Positions 27,615 to 36,905 of a stretch of DNA of 64,000 nucleotides are shown here, in pieces. A program made the translations under genes and the position numbers. The stretch is from Oleiphilaceae bacterium (GTDB lineage Bacteria > Pseudomonadota > Gammaproteobacteria > Pseudomonadales > Oleiphilaceae), in the NCBI GenBank assembly GCA_022447365.1, contig JAKVBL010000006.1, positions 124,001 through 188,000 on the forward strand, read 5' to 3'. Below the pieces are notes generated by a model. That model saw only the letters and a program-made list of their open reading frames with translations, made no database searches and was not told where the DNA came from. The stretch's first letter is position 1. Every line of letters begins with the position of its first letter.

Positions 27615-29165
27615 ATGCCGAGTTCTTTATTTACTTATTTCAATCTTTATCGCGTCGTTATTTCTGCTTTATTGTGGGGGGTGACGTTTTCTAAAAAATA
27701 CGCGGTAAGCGATTTTCGTGATATTGAAGCCTTTCAAGTTATCGCAGCTACTTACTTTGTCTTTTCTTTAGTTTCTTTACTGGCATATCGTTCGCGTTTA
27801 AAGGCTGACGATAGCCATATCTTTTTCTTTGGTTTCTTAGATCTTTGTTTTCTTCATGCCTTGTTTTATGCCGGTGAGGGCATCACTGGAGGGCTCAGTA
27901 ATTTAGTTATTATTTCAGTTGCTGCTGCAAACATTATGCTTCGTGGATTGTCTGCGTATGCGCTTGCGGCCGTGGCAAGTCTGTTATCGCTAACGCTTGA
28001 GTTTGATCGTTATATTCAAGATATGAGTGTGCTCTCCGATGTTGCTCGAGCAGGGTTATTTGGAGCTATCTACTTTGCGACCGCGTTTATTCTTCAAAAC
28101 TTGTCGCGCCGTATTTCTCAAACGGAAGAACTCGCTGCCAAACAACAGAAAAATATCGCAGAGCTGCAAGCTCTTAATCATCAGATTATTCAAAGTATGC
28201 GCACTGGGATTATTGTTTGTGATCCTGATTATAAGGTGCTGACATTTAACCAAGCATGTTCTGATTTACTAGGTATGAAATCAGGAGAGCGCCTGCCTCA
28301 ACAAATTATTGAGCGTATTGATGCGTGGTCGCGACAACCCACGGTGCGAAGTAAGCCATTTCAAATGAGTGCTGACTTACCTGAAGTTCAAGCAAATTTT
28401 TCGCGAATGGAAAATGCTGGCAAAAATAATACGCTTATTTTCTTAGAAGATACTCGTCTGCTCACTCAGCGCGCGCAACAATTAAAGCTAGCATCACTTG
28501 GGCGTTTAACAGCGAGTATCGCACATGAAGTGCGTAACCCCTTAGGCGCTATTAGTCATGCCGCACAGCTTCTTTCTGAGTCAGAAGAATTGACGGAAGC
28601 CGATCGCAAGATGACTAGCATCATCGAAAGGCATTGCGCGCGAGTAAATGGCATTATTGAAAATACGCTTACCTTGAGCCGCCGTGGTCAACCCGACGTG
28701 CAGGCTATTTCACTCCGACCTTGGCTTGAGCAAGTCGTCGATCAGTGTCGAGAACAAAGCGATTCTCCTATCCTCATCCGCGTGAACGTTCTGAATAAGG
28801 AAGACACTCTGGCGCGATTTGACCCTTCTCAGATTGAGCAAGTGCTTACTAACTTGATTGTCAATGCGCAATACCACATCGAGAAATCGATGAACGAGGG
28901 TGGGGTTGAAGTGTGCTTGTCACGCAAAGCGGGCACGGGACAAGCTATCGTAGATGTCATTGATTCGGGTAATGGCGTATCGGAAGAGAATCAGAAACAT
29001 TTGTTTGAGCCCTTTTTTACAACCGAGAGCACAGGAACCGGATTGGGTCTATATATATCGCGTGAACTGTGTGAAGCCAATCAGGCAAACTTAAGTTACC
29101 TTGAGAGCAGTAGTGGCGGTGCTTGTTTTCGCATTATATTTGCGCACCACAAACGAATTGTTTAA
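27615..29165 (+). CDS. pilS: Sensor histidine kinase PilS
   Basis: Membrane sensor of the two-component system that controls pilin transcription. The first 170 residues hold about six hydrophobic helices, then a PAS-like part (GIIVCDPDYKVLTFNQACSDL) near residue 200, phospho-acceptor His in ASIAHEVRNPLGAI near residue 303, N-box NLIVNAQYH and ATP lid GTGLGLYIS. At 516 aa it fits PilS of Pseudomonas. PilR follows 62 bases later. In Pseudomonas the pair lies beside fimT and thiO; here about 17 kb separates it from thiO, so the locus has been rearranged. Confidence 0.93.
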   Translation: MPSSLFTYFNLYRVVISALLWGVTFSKKYAVSDFRDIEAFQVIAATYFVFSLVSLLAYRSRLKADDSHIFFFGFLDLCFLHALFYAGEGITGGLSNLVIISVAAANIMLRGLSAYALAAVASLLSLTLEFDRYIQDMSVLSDVARAGLFGAIYFATAFILQNLSRRISQTEELAAKQQKNIAELQALNHQIIQSMRTGIIVCDPDYKVLTFNQACSDLLGMKSGERLPQQIIERIDAWSRQPTVRSKPFQMSADLPEVQANFSRMENAGKNNTLIFLEDTRLLTQRAQQLKLASLGRLTASIAHEVRNPLGAISHAAQLLSESEELTEADRKMTSIIERHCARVNGIIENTLTLSRRGQPDVQAISLRPWLEQVVDQCREQSDSPILIRVNVLNKEDTLARFDPSQIEQVLTNLIVNAQYHIEKSMNEGGVEVCLSRKAGTGQAIVDVIDSGNGVSEENQKHLFEPFFTTESTGTGLGLYISRELCEANQANLSYLESSSGGACFRIIFAHHKRIV

Positions 29166-29227
29166 GCCAGAAACATTTGAATACAGACTTCAGCATTGAC
29201 TGAGATAGAAACTAGTAGAGACGTTAA

Positions 29228-30631
29228 ATGACTCGACCATGCGTATTAATAATTGATGATGAACCAGATATTCGAGAACTTCTCGAAATCACGCTGATGC
29301 GTATGGGGTTAGATACCGTCAGTGTTGATTGTATCGAAGAAGCGCATCGTGCTTTGTCAGAGTTTACCTTTCAATTATGTTTAACAGATATGAACCTGCC
29401 AGATGGCAATGGTATTGATTTTGTACGTTTCATACAGAGCGAACACAGTTATATTCCAATAGCTATGATTACCGCTTATGGCAGTGTTGAAACCGCCATT
29501 GAGGCGCTAAAAGCGGGTGCATTTGATTTTATCTCTAAGCCTATCGATTTAACGCAACTACGCACACTTGTATCTAGTGCGCTTAAACTCGCTGAAACAA
29601 AAGTTGATCTTGCTCAGCCAATTCCTAGTGATCAAACGGTGCTCCTCGGTGAAAGTGCCGAACTCAAAAAGCTCAACAAACAGGTTATTAAACTCGCTCG
29701 CAGCCAAGCGCCAATATACATCTCTGGTGAATCCGGAAGTGGTAAAGAATTGGTTGCACGTGCCATTCATGCCAATGGTGTCAGACGTGATGGGCCATTC
29801 ATTCCAGTTAACTGTGGCGCGATACCAAGCGAGTTGATGGAAAGTGAGTTTTTCGGACACTTAAAAGGTAGCTTTAGTGGGGCTCATCAAGATAAAGATG
29901 GCCTGTTTAAAGCGGCGGATGGCGGCACTTTGTTTTTGGATGAAGTGGCTGATCTACCCTTAGATATGCAGGTGAAATTGCTTCGTGCTATTCAAGAGAA
30001 AGCGGTGCGTGCCGTAGGCGGTGAGTCTGAAGAAGCCGTCGATGTGCGCGTTTTGAGTGCAACGCATAAAGATCTTCAAGCATTGGTCGACGACGGCAGT
30101 TTTCGACAAGACTTGTTCTACCGCATTAACGTCATTAACTTGCAGGTACCTAGCTTGCGCGAACGCCAAGATGACGTAGCGCTATTGGCAACGCGTTTCT
30201 TGTCGAATATCGCTCAAGAATGTGGTGTCGATAACTCGTCCATCGATGACAATGCAATGCAAGCGCTTAAAAGCTATAGCTTTCCTGGAAACGTGCGTGA
30301 GTTAGAGAACATCATTGAACGTGCGTTTACGCTGTGTGAAGACGATATTATTCGTGAGCAAGATCTGCAGCTAGATTACAGCCCGCGCTTATCTCCAACC
30401 CAGACCTTTTCTGAGCCGAGCGCTCAGCCCGACAACCAAGATAGCTCTACAGACTCTATATCGGCTCGACCGGAGGATATGCCTTTAGAAGATTATCTTG
30501 AGCAAATAGAGCGCGTAGAGATAGAAAAAGCGCTGCAAGATACCAAATGGAATCGCACTGCGGCAGCGAAAAAGCTGGGTATGAGTTTTCGGTCTATGCG
30601 GTATCGTTTGAAGAAGTTGGGATTAGATTAG
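29228..30631 (+). CDS. pilR: Sigma-54 dependent response regulator PilR
   Basis: NtrC-family activator of pilA with RpoN. The receiver domain has the phospho-acceptor Asp in LTDMNLPDGNG near residue 56. The AAA+ domain has Walker A GESGSGKE near 167, the sigma-54 contact loop GSFSGA (PilR usually has GSFTGA; the Thr is Ser here), and Walker B GGTLFLDEVADLP. The C-terminal Fis-type helix-turn-helix WNRTAAAKKLGMSFRSMRYRL ends the protein. The length of 467 aa is normal. It presumably controls a major pilin gene outside this window. Confidence 0.95.
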   Translation: MTRPCVLIIDDEPDIRELLEITLMRMGLDTVSVDCIEEAHRALSEFTFQLCLTDMNLPDGNGIDFVRFIQSEHSYIPIAMITAYGSVETAIEALKAGAFDFISKPIDLTQLRTLVSSALKLAETKVDLAQPIPSDQTVLLGESAELKKLNKQVIKLARSQAPIYISGESGSGKELVARAIHANGVRRDGPFIPVNCGAIPSELMESEFFGHLKGSFSGAHQDKDGLFKAADGGTLFLDEVADLPLDMQVKLLRAIQEKAVRAVGGESEEAVDVRVLSATHKDLQALVDDGSFRQDLFYRINVINLQVPSLRERQDDVALLATRFLSNIAQECGVDNSSIDDNAMQALKSYSFPGNVRELENIIERAFTLCEDDIIREQDLQLDYSPRLSPTQTFSEPSAQPDNQDSSTDSISARPEDMPLEDYLEQIERVEIEKALQDTKWNRTAAAKKLGMSFRSMRYRLKKLGLD

Positions 30632-30633
30632 GT

Positions 30634-31104
30634 TTGGTTCTTGTTTCTCAAGAGGACTTGAAAGACCTTCCGTTCTTAATGAGTTTTCGTCATGCGTTAT
30701 TGGAAGGCACTAGTGATAACTTTTTCAAAAAGGCTTATGTCTGCGTATTTGATCACTGGTTATCTCGAACAGAATATTCAGAGTATATTGGTTTAGCAAA
30801 TAGCGATCGTATTTCATTTTATAACTCATTGCGGTCTCAACTGTTTGTTTCGATTTCCGCTGAATGTTTCTTGTTAAATCTTGACGATTGTCAGTACTAC
30901 AGAGTGACTGATACGCAATCTGTTAAAGCTTCATTGGCGCCTCATCTGAATGATTCTGAAGGTTTTCTTTTAGTTTCCGAAAGAGGGTTTGCCCTTCAAT
31001 TTGGTTATGACTACACGGATTTATTGCATTTCTCCAATAGTTCGAGTTTGAAGTTTGTCCAAACACATGCAAATGAAATAGGGCTTCATGTCCTTTTTAA
31101 CTAA
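30634..31104 (+). CDS. Hypothetical protein downstream of pilR
   Basis: A 156-residue product if started at TTG 30634, just after pilR; the first ATG in frame is at 30679 (MSFRHALLEG). The frame stays open back into the 3' end of pilR, but that part is shadow. No known family is recognised. It has mixed alpha/beta character with the end LLVSERGFALQFGYDYTDLLHF, slightly similar in feel to small immunity proteins, which is speculation. Neither start has a convincing ribosome site. It could be translated with pilR or be a relic. Confidence 0.5.
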   Translation: MVLVSQEDLKDLPFLMSFRHALLEGTSDNFFKKAYVCVFDHWLSRTEYSEYIGLANSDRISFYNSLRSQLFVSISAECFLLNLDDCQYYRVTDTQSVKASLAPHLNDSEGFLLVSERGFALQFGYDYTDLLHFSNSSSLKFVQTHANEIGLHVLFN

Positions 31105-31451
31105 GAATTTTCGTCCTGATGCACGAGTTAAGGGAGTGCGCTGACACTCCCTGAACAATGGCCCAGGCCACCTTCTCTTGCTGCGCAATTCACCTTGTCC
31201 CAGTCAGCCCCTGCTTCCTAGCACTTCGGATTCATTCGTTGCTCAAGAATAAACAGCGCCTGCGGAACTCCCTACCTATCGGTCGTTCAGACAGTCCTCG
31301 GCGTTAATCTGTTTATTCTACGCGCGACTCATCTAGTCAGAAGGGGGGCAACGATTACATATTTCGACGCTTCTTCTTTCATTTAAAAGGAAGAAATCTT
31401 AAATACAGTGATAGGATTAGATACTGAAATGGCAGAACCTAAAATCGAAGT
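31105..31451. other. Structured, GC-rich gene-free stretch
   Basis: About 347 bases without a gene. The GC content is visibly higher than the neighbours from about 31130 to 31360, and the stretch contains two clear inverted repeats (separate entry). It could be an RNA or a mobile relic. Confidence 0.5.
31131..31319. repeat. Hairpin plus long inverted repeat of unknown nature
   Basis: AGGGAGTG-cgctga-CACTCCCT at 31131-31152 is a perfect 8-base hairpin without a T tract. At 31246-31256 and 31309-31319, AGAATAAACAG and CTGTTTATTCT are exact 11-base arms around 52 bases, and a short GCC/GGC pair extends inward. Together they suggest a folded RNA or an element end. No integrase, transposase or reverse transcriptase gene is nearby. 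Confidence 0.55.
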
Positions 31452-31724
31452 ATGAGCATTGAAGTAAATGAAATAATCCGAAACGCGTTAATCCAGATTC
31501 AAAATCAAGAAAGGGATTACTCTGCTTTCGTTTTCAATTTTGAATTTATGTGTCAGCAAGTTCATGACATTAAACAAAAACGAGCTCTGCTCGATAACTG
31601 GAGGTCTTTCGAAGAGATTAATGCTTTGATCTTAGATGAGTCTGACTCACATGGCATTGAGCAATTCTCTTTTGAAATAAATGAAATAGTTAGATCCTGT
31701 TTATCGATCCTCAACGAAGCGTAA
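31452..31724 (+). CDS. Hypothetical small protein
   Basis: A 90-residue acidic helical protein (MSIEVNEIIRNALIQIQNQE at the start; FSFEINEIVRSCLSILNEA at the end, a partial internal echo of NEIIR/NEIVR). No domain is recognised. The ribosome site is weak. With the hypothetical gene just upstream and the structured region between, it may be part of a small accessory insertion after pilR. Immunity-protein-like size is noted without evidence of function. Confidence 0.5.
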   Translation: MSIEVNEIIRNALIQIQNQERDYSAFVFNFEFMCQQVHDIKQKRALLDNWRSFEEINALILDESDSHGIEQFSFEINEIVRSCLSILNEA

Positions 31725-31886
31725 TCATGTTTAGTAGTATTTTTAAGGTGAGGTGAGTCGCTCGCCATTTTAAGACCTTTGGCGTCAAAGGTCTTAACGT
31801 GCTGTCGGCCGCTGCCGACTAGAAAAGAAATGATTCTATTAGCGAGCTGCTAAGTTAGATAAGAACCCAATAATCAGCAGACAAAA

Positions 31887-32648
31887 CTATATCTCGATCA
31901 TCACTGGACAGTGATCTGAACCCATCACCTGATCAAAGATATCTGCATTCTTGATGCGATCTTTAAAAGAGTCAGACACTAAGAAGTAATCAATCCTCCA
32001 CCCTATGTTGCGCTGACGTGCTCCAGCACGGTAGCTCCACCAAGAATAACGCTCACCTTGCTCTGGATGAATATGTCGGAAGCTATCGACAAAGCCCGCA
32101 TTGGTATAGGCATCCATACCATCGATTTCTTCTTGCATGTAGCCTGCGCTTTTATTGTAGTTTGGCTTCGGACGCGCGAGATCAATATCTTTATGTGCAA
32201 CGTTCAAATCGCCGCAAACTAATACTGGTTTGGTTTGTTCTAGGGTTTGAATGTATTCAAGAAAAGCTTTGTCCCAAGTTTGACGATATGGCAGACGTTT
32301 GAGTTCGCTCCCGGAGTTAGGTGTGTAAACGGTGACGAGATAAAAGTCTTCGTACTCTGCGCAAATGACACGGCCTTCGGTATCGTGTTCATCGATGCCA
32401 ATATCATTTTTAATAGAAAGAGGCCTTTCTTTCGTGATGATCGCGGTGCCAGAGTAGCCTTTCTTTTCAGCTGAGTTCGAGTAGATGTGGTAGCCCTCGA
32501 GTTCAGCAAGTGCTTCCTGTACTTGGTCGTCTTGTGCCTTGGTTTCTTGAAGGCAAAGCACGTCCGGCTGCATTTCTTCGAGCGAAGCCAAAAAGTCTTT
32601 TTTCATTACGGCGCGAACACCATTTACATTCCACGAAACTAAACGCAC
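31887..32648 (-). CDS. xthA: Exodeoxyribonuclease III
   Basis: AP endonuclease and 3'-5' exonuclease of base excision repair. Catalytic motifs in order: SWNVNGVRA at the start, [11 protein letters not shown] (metal-binding Glu) near residue 33, [14 protein letters not shown] near 147, and [11 protein letters not shown] at the C-terminus. The best start is GTG at 32648, with GGAG seven bases before, giving 253 residues; the TTG six codons upstream is unneeded. No operon partners are evident. Confidence 0.94.
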   Translation of the reverse strand: MRLVSWNVNGVRAVMKKDFLASLEEMQPDVLCLQETKAQDDQVQEALAELEGYHIYSNSAEKKGYSGTAIITKERPLSIKNDIGIDEHDTEGRVICAEYEDFYLVTVYTPNSGSELKRLPYRQTWDKAFLEYIQTLEQTKPVLVCGDLNVAHKDIDLARPKPNYNKSAGYMQEEIDGMDAYTNAGFVDSFRHIHPEQGERYSWWSYRAGARQRNIGWRIDYFLVSDSFKDRIKNADIFDQVMGSDHCPVMIEI

Positions 32649-32802
32649 GAAAGATCTCCAGTTCAAGTACTAAATTTTGATGGTGAGTTTACATGGGGTG
32701 TTGATAGATCGAAACACTTAATTTTACCGTAAGCCCTTTCTATCTGGTGCAGAGTTTTTTAGTCTGCACGTTCTAACAAAAAGCCTGAGGCCTGAATAAA
32801 AG

Positions 32803-33519
32803 ATGGAGTTCCAAGACGTTCTTACGAAACGCAATAGCACGCGTGATTTTACCGACCAAGAAGTAAGTGATGACTTGATAAAGACCTTGCTTGCGGATGC
32901 TTTGAAAGCACCAAGTTCTTCTAATACGCAGTCGTATCGTGTGGCGATAGCAAAAGGGGCGACTAAAGATAAAATCGCTGAAGCGTTATTGAAAAAGTAT
33001 GATAAGGGTATCGAAATTCAGCGTTTAAAAGGCGTGTCTAAAATCGTGAGGGGTATAACGAGCGGTGCCTTGCCTAATGGCGATTTCAAACCAGATATTC
33101 ATTACCCATCCGAGCAAAAGAGACGCGCAATTGAGTGCGGCAAGGGCTTGTATGGTGTACTCGGAATTGAGCGACATGATCGCGCAGCGCGCGATGCTTG
33201 GATGCGAAAAAACTTCGAGTTTTTTAATGCGCCGGTAGCGATGTTCATTTTTGTTCATGGCGAACGTGCCGAATACAGTGCGCTTGATACAGGTATGTTC
33301 TTGCAAAATCTGATGCTGTCAGCGACTGATAAAGGGCTTGGGACATGTGCGCAAGCTTCTGTTGCAATGTGGGGCGGCGATGTTCGTCCATTCTTTGATA
33401 TTGAAGACAAGTACAAGCTAATTTGCGGTGTGTGCTTGGGCTACCCAAGTAATGACAAAATAAATAGCTTTCAACCAGAAAAGCGCACAGTAGAAGAAAT
33501 CTGTTTTCCTGTGGCGTAA
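32803..33519 (+). CDS. Nitroreductase family protein
   Basis: A 238-residue FMN-dependent NAD(P)H oxidoreductase of the nitroreductase superfamily. It starts with the flavin-contact motif LTKRNSTRDFTDQEV and KAPSSSNTQSYRV; the C-terminal part has FLQNLMLSATDKGLGTCAQAS and GVCLGYP. Such enzymes reduce nitroaromatics, quinones or related electrophiles; the physiological substrate is unknown. The ATG at 32803 lies about 150 bases from the divergent xthA. It ends before a hairpin shared with the convergent kinase gene. Confidence 0.88.
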   Translation: MEFQDVLTKRNSTRDFTDQEVSDDLIKTLLADALKAPSSSNTQSYRVAIAKGATKDKIAEALLKKYDKGIEIQRLKGVSKIVRGITSGALPNGDFKPDIHYPSEQKRRAIECGKGLYGVLGIERHDRAARDAWMRKNFEFFNAPVAMFIFVHGERAEYSALDTGMFLQNLMLSATDKGLGTCAQASVAMWGGDVRPFFDIEDKYKLICGVCLGYPSNDKINSFQPEKRTVEEICFPVA

Positions 33520-33546
33520 TGAGCCATTTGTTTGGCTTTTTATAAT

Positions 33547-33580
33547 ATCGGGATCAGAGTATTTATACTCCGACCCCGAT
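33547..33580. terminator. Hairpin repeat copy 4, diverged
   Basis: ATCGGGATCAGAGTAT...ATACTCCGACCCCGAT lies between the convergent nitroreductase and PfkB kinase genes. Three mismatches spoil the stem, showing drift from the GGGGTCAGAGTA family. Likely bidirectional terminator. Confidence 0.75.
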
Positions 33581-33601
33581 TTACAGCATGACTACAAGAA
33601 C

Positions 33602-34582
33602 TTACAGCAAGACTTGGTGCTGCTCTGCTTTTAAGCGTGGTCCGTATTGGCTGACTACTTGAGCAGCTGCTTTGTTTGCCAGAGAAGCAGCTTCAACGTA
33701 GGACTTTCCAGCAGTAACAGCATATAAAAATGCGCCAGCAAACATGTCTCCCGCACCGTTGGTATCAATAGCTGTTGCTGCCACACCTTCAACTTTTGAT
33801 AGCGTTGTGCCATCAAATACCATTGCGCCATCTTTACCTAATGTGATCGCAAAACTTGTCGCGTATTGTTTCATCGCGTCACAGGCTTCTTCGATATTCG
33901 AGGTCTTTGTCCAGCCGAGGGCTTCGTCTTGATTGGCAAACAGAAGATCAACTTTATCGCCGAGCATGTCGGCGAGACCATCACCGAAAAATTGCACCAT
34001 TCCAGGGTCAGACAACGACAGTGCTGTTTTGACACCATGCTGTTCAGCTAATTTGCGCAACTCAATCGCCGCAGCGCGTCCTGTGTCTGACGTAACAAGA
34101 TAGCCTTCGATATAGGCATACTCTGATTCTTTCAACGCATCGATGTTGATGTTCTCGGTGCTTAGTGTTTCGCTGATCCCAAGAAAGGTATTCATGGTAC
34201 GCTCAGCGTCTGGGGTAATCATGACTAGACACTTACCGGTTGTACCTGATTCATGTTTTGATTGATCGGTAGAGACGCCTGCCTCAGCAAGGTCGTCATG
34301 GAAGAATGTACCGTTATCGTCATCAGCTACTTTGCATGAGTAGTATGTTGATGCGCCAAAGCAAGCTGCCGCATAAATTGAGTTACACGCACTGCCGCCA
34401 CTAGATCGCTTGCTACCCACTAGGTGATCTTTCATATGATCGAGAAGCTCTGTTTGGCGTGCTTCATCTACCAATGTCATAAGACCTTTTTCGATGTTTG
34501 CTTGAGATAGAAAATCATCAGTGACTTCAATTTCGGTGTCGACAAGTGCAGCACCGAGGCCATAGACATGGTAACGTGGCAT
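33602..34582 (-). CDS. PfkB-family sugar/nucleoside kinase (adenosine kinase-like)
   Basis: A 326-residue ribokinase-fold kinase. PfkB signatures are present: GGSACNSIYAAACFG near residue 60 and the catalytic DTNGAGDMFAGAFLYA near 268, where the Asp acts as base. Family members annotated as adenosine kinase occur widely in marine gammaproteobacteria; inosine-guanosine or sugar kinases are alternatives. RBS AAAGGAA precedes the ATG. It is divergent from the MFS gene. Confidence 0.88.
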   Translation of the reverse strand: MPRYHVYGLGAALVDTEIEVTDDFLSQANIEKGLMTLVDEARQTELLDHMKDHLVGSKRSSGGSACNSIYAAACFGASTYYSCKVADDDNGTFFHDDLAEAGVSTDQSKHESGTTGKCLVMITPDAERTMNTFLGISETLSTENINIDALKESEYAYIEGYLVTSDTGRAAAIELRKLAEQHGVKTALSLSDPGMVQFFGDGLADMLGDKVDLLFANQDEALGWTKTSNIEEACDAMKQYATSFAITLGKDGAMVFDGTTLSKVEGVAATAIDTNGAGDMFAGAFLYAVTAGKSYVEAASLANKAAAQVVSQYGPRLKAEQHQVLL

Positions 34583-34687
34583 AGTTTTTTGTTCCTTTCA
34601 TTTTTATGCGATTCAAACCCGCATTATTACAATCGAGCTCAAGCAACGCAAAGCATCTTGCTGCTGTTTTTCGCATAAGGAGAGTTT

Positions 34688-35857
34688 GTGCAAAAATTAA
34701 ATAGGAATGTTTGGCTTTTGGCAGTCGCAAGTGCCTTAGGTTTGAGTACGGCGCCGTTAGTTGTGTTTGTCGGTGGCTTGATTGGCAGTGAGTTGGCGCC
34801 AGATAAAGCAATGGCCACGTTACCTGTTGCAGCAATCGTTGTGGGTACGGCTATGGCGGTCATTCCTATTGCGCGCTTGATGCAAAGTTATGGGCGTTCG
34901 ACTGTTTTTCGCGTCAATATTCTTATGATGATTTGCGCAGCACTTGGTGCAGCGCAAGCCATCGAGCAGACCTCGTTTTGGGGATTTTGTTTCTTCGTGA
35001 TGTTGTTAGGAGTTGGCCTAGCGGCAATTCAGCAATATCGGTTTGCGGCGATGGAAAGTGTTGATGAATCTCAACATGCGCCAGCTGCTTCGTTCGTACT
35101 GCTGGGTGGTCTTGTTGCAGCATTTGTTGGCCCAGAGCTCGGGCAGGTTGGTAGAGAGTTATTTGACCAACATTACAGTGGCTCGTTTGTCTTGCTCGCT
35201 GTCATACTCGCATTAAGTTTGCCTGTTTTGTTTGTATTTAAGGCGCCTAAGCCGGTTGATTCCCAACAGCGCTCTTCATCAGAAGAAAGGACAATTTTTG
35301 AGATTTCTTCTCAGCCGGTGTTTTGGGTGGCCGTTCTCTCGGCGGCCATTGCTTATGCCGTTATGTCTTATGTTATGACCGCCACGCCAGTGACAATGCA
35401 CAATCTAATGGGGCACTCGCTCGAAGATACGAAGTGGGTGATTCAAATACATATTATGTCGATGTATATCCCCTCGTTTTTTTCAGGCTTTCTCATACAA
35501 CGATTTGGTCAATTAAAAATGCTATGGCTGGGTTTAGCATGTTATGCCATCACAATTGCTATTGCGTGGTCTGATCCTCAGTTAGTACATTTTTATGTCA
35601 GCTTGATTTTGTTAGGTGTTGGCTGGAACTTATTGTTCGTATCAGGCACGAGTCTTTTGCCGCAAGTCTATAAAGGCAATGAAGCTTATAAAGTGCAGGG
35701 TATTAACGACTTTAGCGTGTTTGGTTTGCAGGCCATGGCGTCTTTGTCGAGTGGAGCAATTGTTTATGCCTTTGGTTGGACGACTTTGTTATTTTCTGCA
35801 ATACCGGTCTTGTGTATTCAGTTGGCATTGTTAGTATTCTGGAAACGTTCTGCATAA
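34688..35857 (+). CDS. MFS transporter
   Basis: A 389-residue major facilitator with about twelve hydrophobic helices and a central polar loop near residue 195 (KPVDSQQRSSSEERT). No substrate-specific motif is recognised. The start is GTG at 34688 with a strong AAGGAG ahead of it. The loop and C-terminal half (WNLLFVSGTSLLPQVYKG) recall transporters annotated as YfcJ-like or multidrug type, without proof. It precedes the hydrolase gene by 70 bases. Confidence 0.85.
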   Translation: MQKLNRNVWLLAVASALGLSTAPLVVFVGGLIGSELAPDKAMATLPVAAIVVGTAMAVIPIARLMQSYGRSTVFRVNILMMICAALGAAQAIEQTSFWGFCFFVMLLGVGLAAIQQYRFAAMESVDESQHAPAASFVLLGGLVAAFVGPELGQVGRELFDQHYSGSFVLLAVILALSLPVLFVFKAPKPVDSQQRSSSEERTIFEISSQPVFWVAVLSAAIAYAVMSYVMTATPVTMHNLMGHSLEDTKWVIQIHIMSMYIPSFFSGFLIQRFGQLKMLWLGLACYAITIAIAWSDPQLVHFYVSLILLGVGWNLLFVSGTSLLPQVYKGNEAYKVQGINDFSVFGLQAMASLSSGAIVYAFGWTTLLFSAIPVLCIQLALLVFWKRSA

Positions 35858-35927
35858 CAATAATCATGTTCATGGCTAGGCGTTTTGATGCGAAAATGGC
35901 CTAGTTTAAAAATAAGAAGTATGACCT

Positions 35928-36905
35928 ATGTTAAAGAATTCTTTTGCCGTGCTCGGTGCGAGCTCCTCCGCTTTTTCGTCGATGGTCGTTCGACCTAATT
36001 CACTTTCAGCTCGAAGTTGGCGCGCAGAATTTACCTGTCGTTTTGTGCAAATGCTGTTTAATAAATATGAATCGCAGAGTCATGATTGGTTGAGAGAAAC
36101 GCAAAAGCTGCTCGCAATGAAAGGGCCTGCTTTATCAAAAGTGACAGCGCATCGAGGAGAGATTGCTGGTGTACCTGTTTTAGAAGTTTATCCAAAAAAA
36201 CTAGATCCAAAAGACTTGCCAACGGTAGTGTATTTTCATGGTGGCGGATATGTGATTGGTAGTGCCGAAGGGTATAAATATACTCTCGCGAAAATTGCCA
36301 TTTTGTGCGGTATGCGAGTTATTGCTGTGGATTATCGATTAGCGCCTGAGCATCCGCTTCCGTGTGCACAAGAAGATTGCTTGGAGGTAGTTGAATCAAT
36401 TATCAAAGATCTAGATGCTCAGGAGCAGTTATATCTCATGGGCGATTCTGCGGGTGGCGCTCTGGTGCTCAACACGCTTCGGGAGTTAAAAGAGCAAGGT
36501 CGGGTTGGTTCAGTAGATGGTGCGATTCTGTTGTCGCCATGGGTTCGCCCTTTTGAGCCTGAGTATTTATCGACGGAGTTTGAGTCGGTAGACATGTTGT
36601 CAGAGTCGATTGTAAATCGCTGGGTCAACAGTTTTGGTGATAATGTCCAAGACCATAAACGTGTAACGGATTTTTCTGAGACCAGCTTTATTGGTTTTCC
36701 GCCAATGTATGTGCAGGCAGGAGGAAGTGAGATATTCAAAGCGCAGGTGGATGATTTAGTCAGCCGTTTACGTGCTGATCGAGTAAACACAGCATACGAT
36801 GTCTTCCCTGATATGTTTCATGTCTTTCAAACTTTGTCTCCGTTGGTTCCAGAAGCTGATAGGGCATTGGCTTTGATTGCCAAGAAAATAGAGCAATTTA
36901 CTTGA
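35928..36905 (+). CDS. Alpha/beta hydrolase, hormone-sensitive lipase (HSL) family
   Basis: A 325-residue esterase/lipase-like enzyme. The oxyanion motif HGGGYVIGS near residue 103, the nucleophile GDSAGG near 171, and late Asp and His (FPDMFHVF, with His near 304) make up an HSL-family active site. It probably acts on short acyl or aryl esters in the cytosol. The N-terminal 60 residues (SSAFSSMVVRPNSLSARSW) are polar and not a signal peptide. Its stop overlaps the next gene's start (TGATG), so they are translationally linked. Confidence 0.87.
   Translation: MLKNSFAVLGASSSAFSSMVVRPNSLSARSWRAEFTCRFVQMLFNKYESQSHDWLRETQKLLAMKGPALSKVTAHRGEIAGVPVLEVYPKKLDPKDLPTVVYFHGGGYVIGSAEGYKYTLAKIAILCGMRVIAVDYRLAPEHPLPCAQEDCLEVVESIIKDLDAQEQLYLMGDSAGGALVLNTLRELKEQGRVGSVDGAILLSPWVRPFEPEYLSTEFESVDMLSESIVNRWVNSFGDNVQDHKRVTDFSETSFIGFPPMYVQAGGSEIFKAQVDDLVSRLRADRVNTAYDVFPDMFHVFQTLSPLVPEADRALALIAKKIEQFT

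Noticed and set aside
30547..30633. Long ORF overlapping the end of pilR from ATG 30547
   Set aside because: The overlapped part is out of frame with a well-conserved HTH of PilR, so it is shadow coding; only the part after 30634 is kept.
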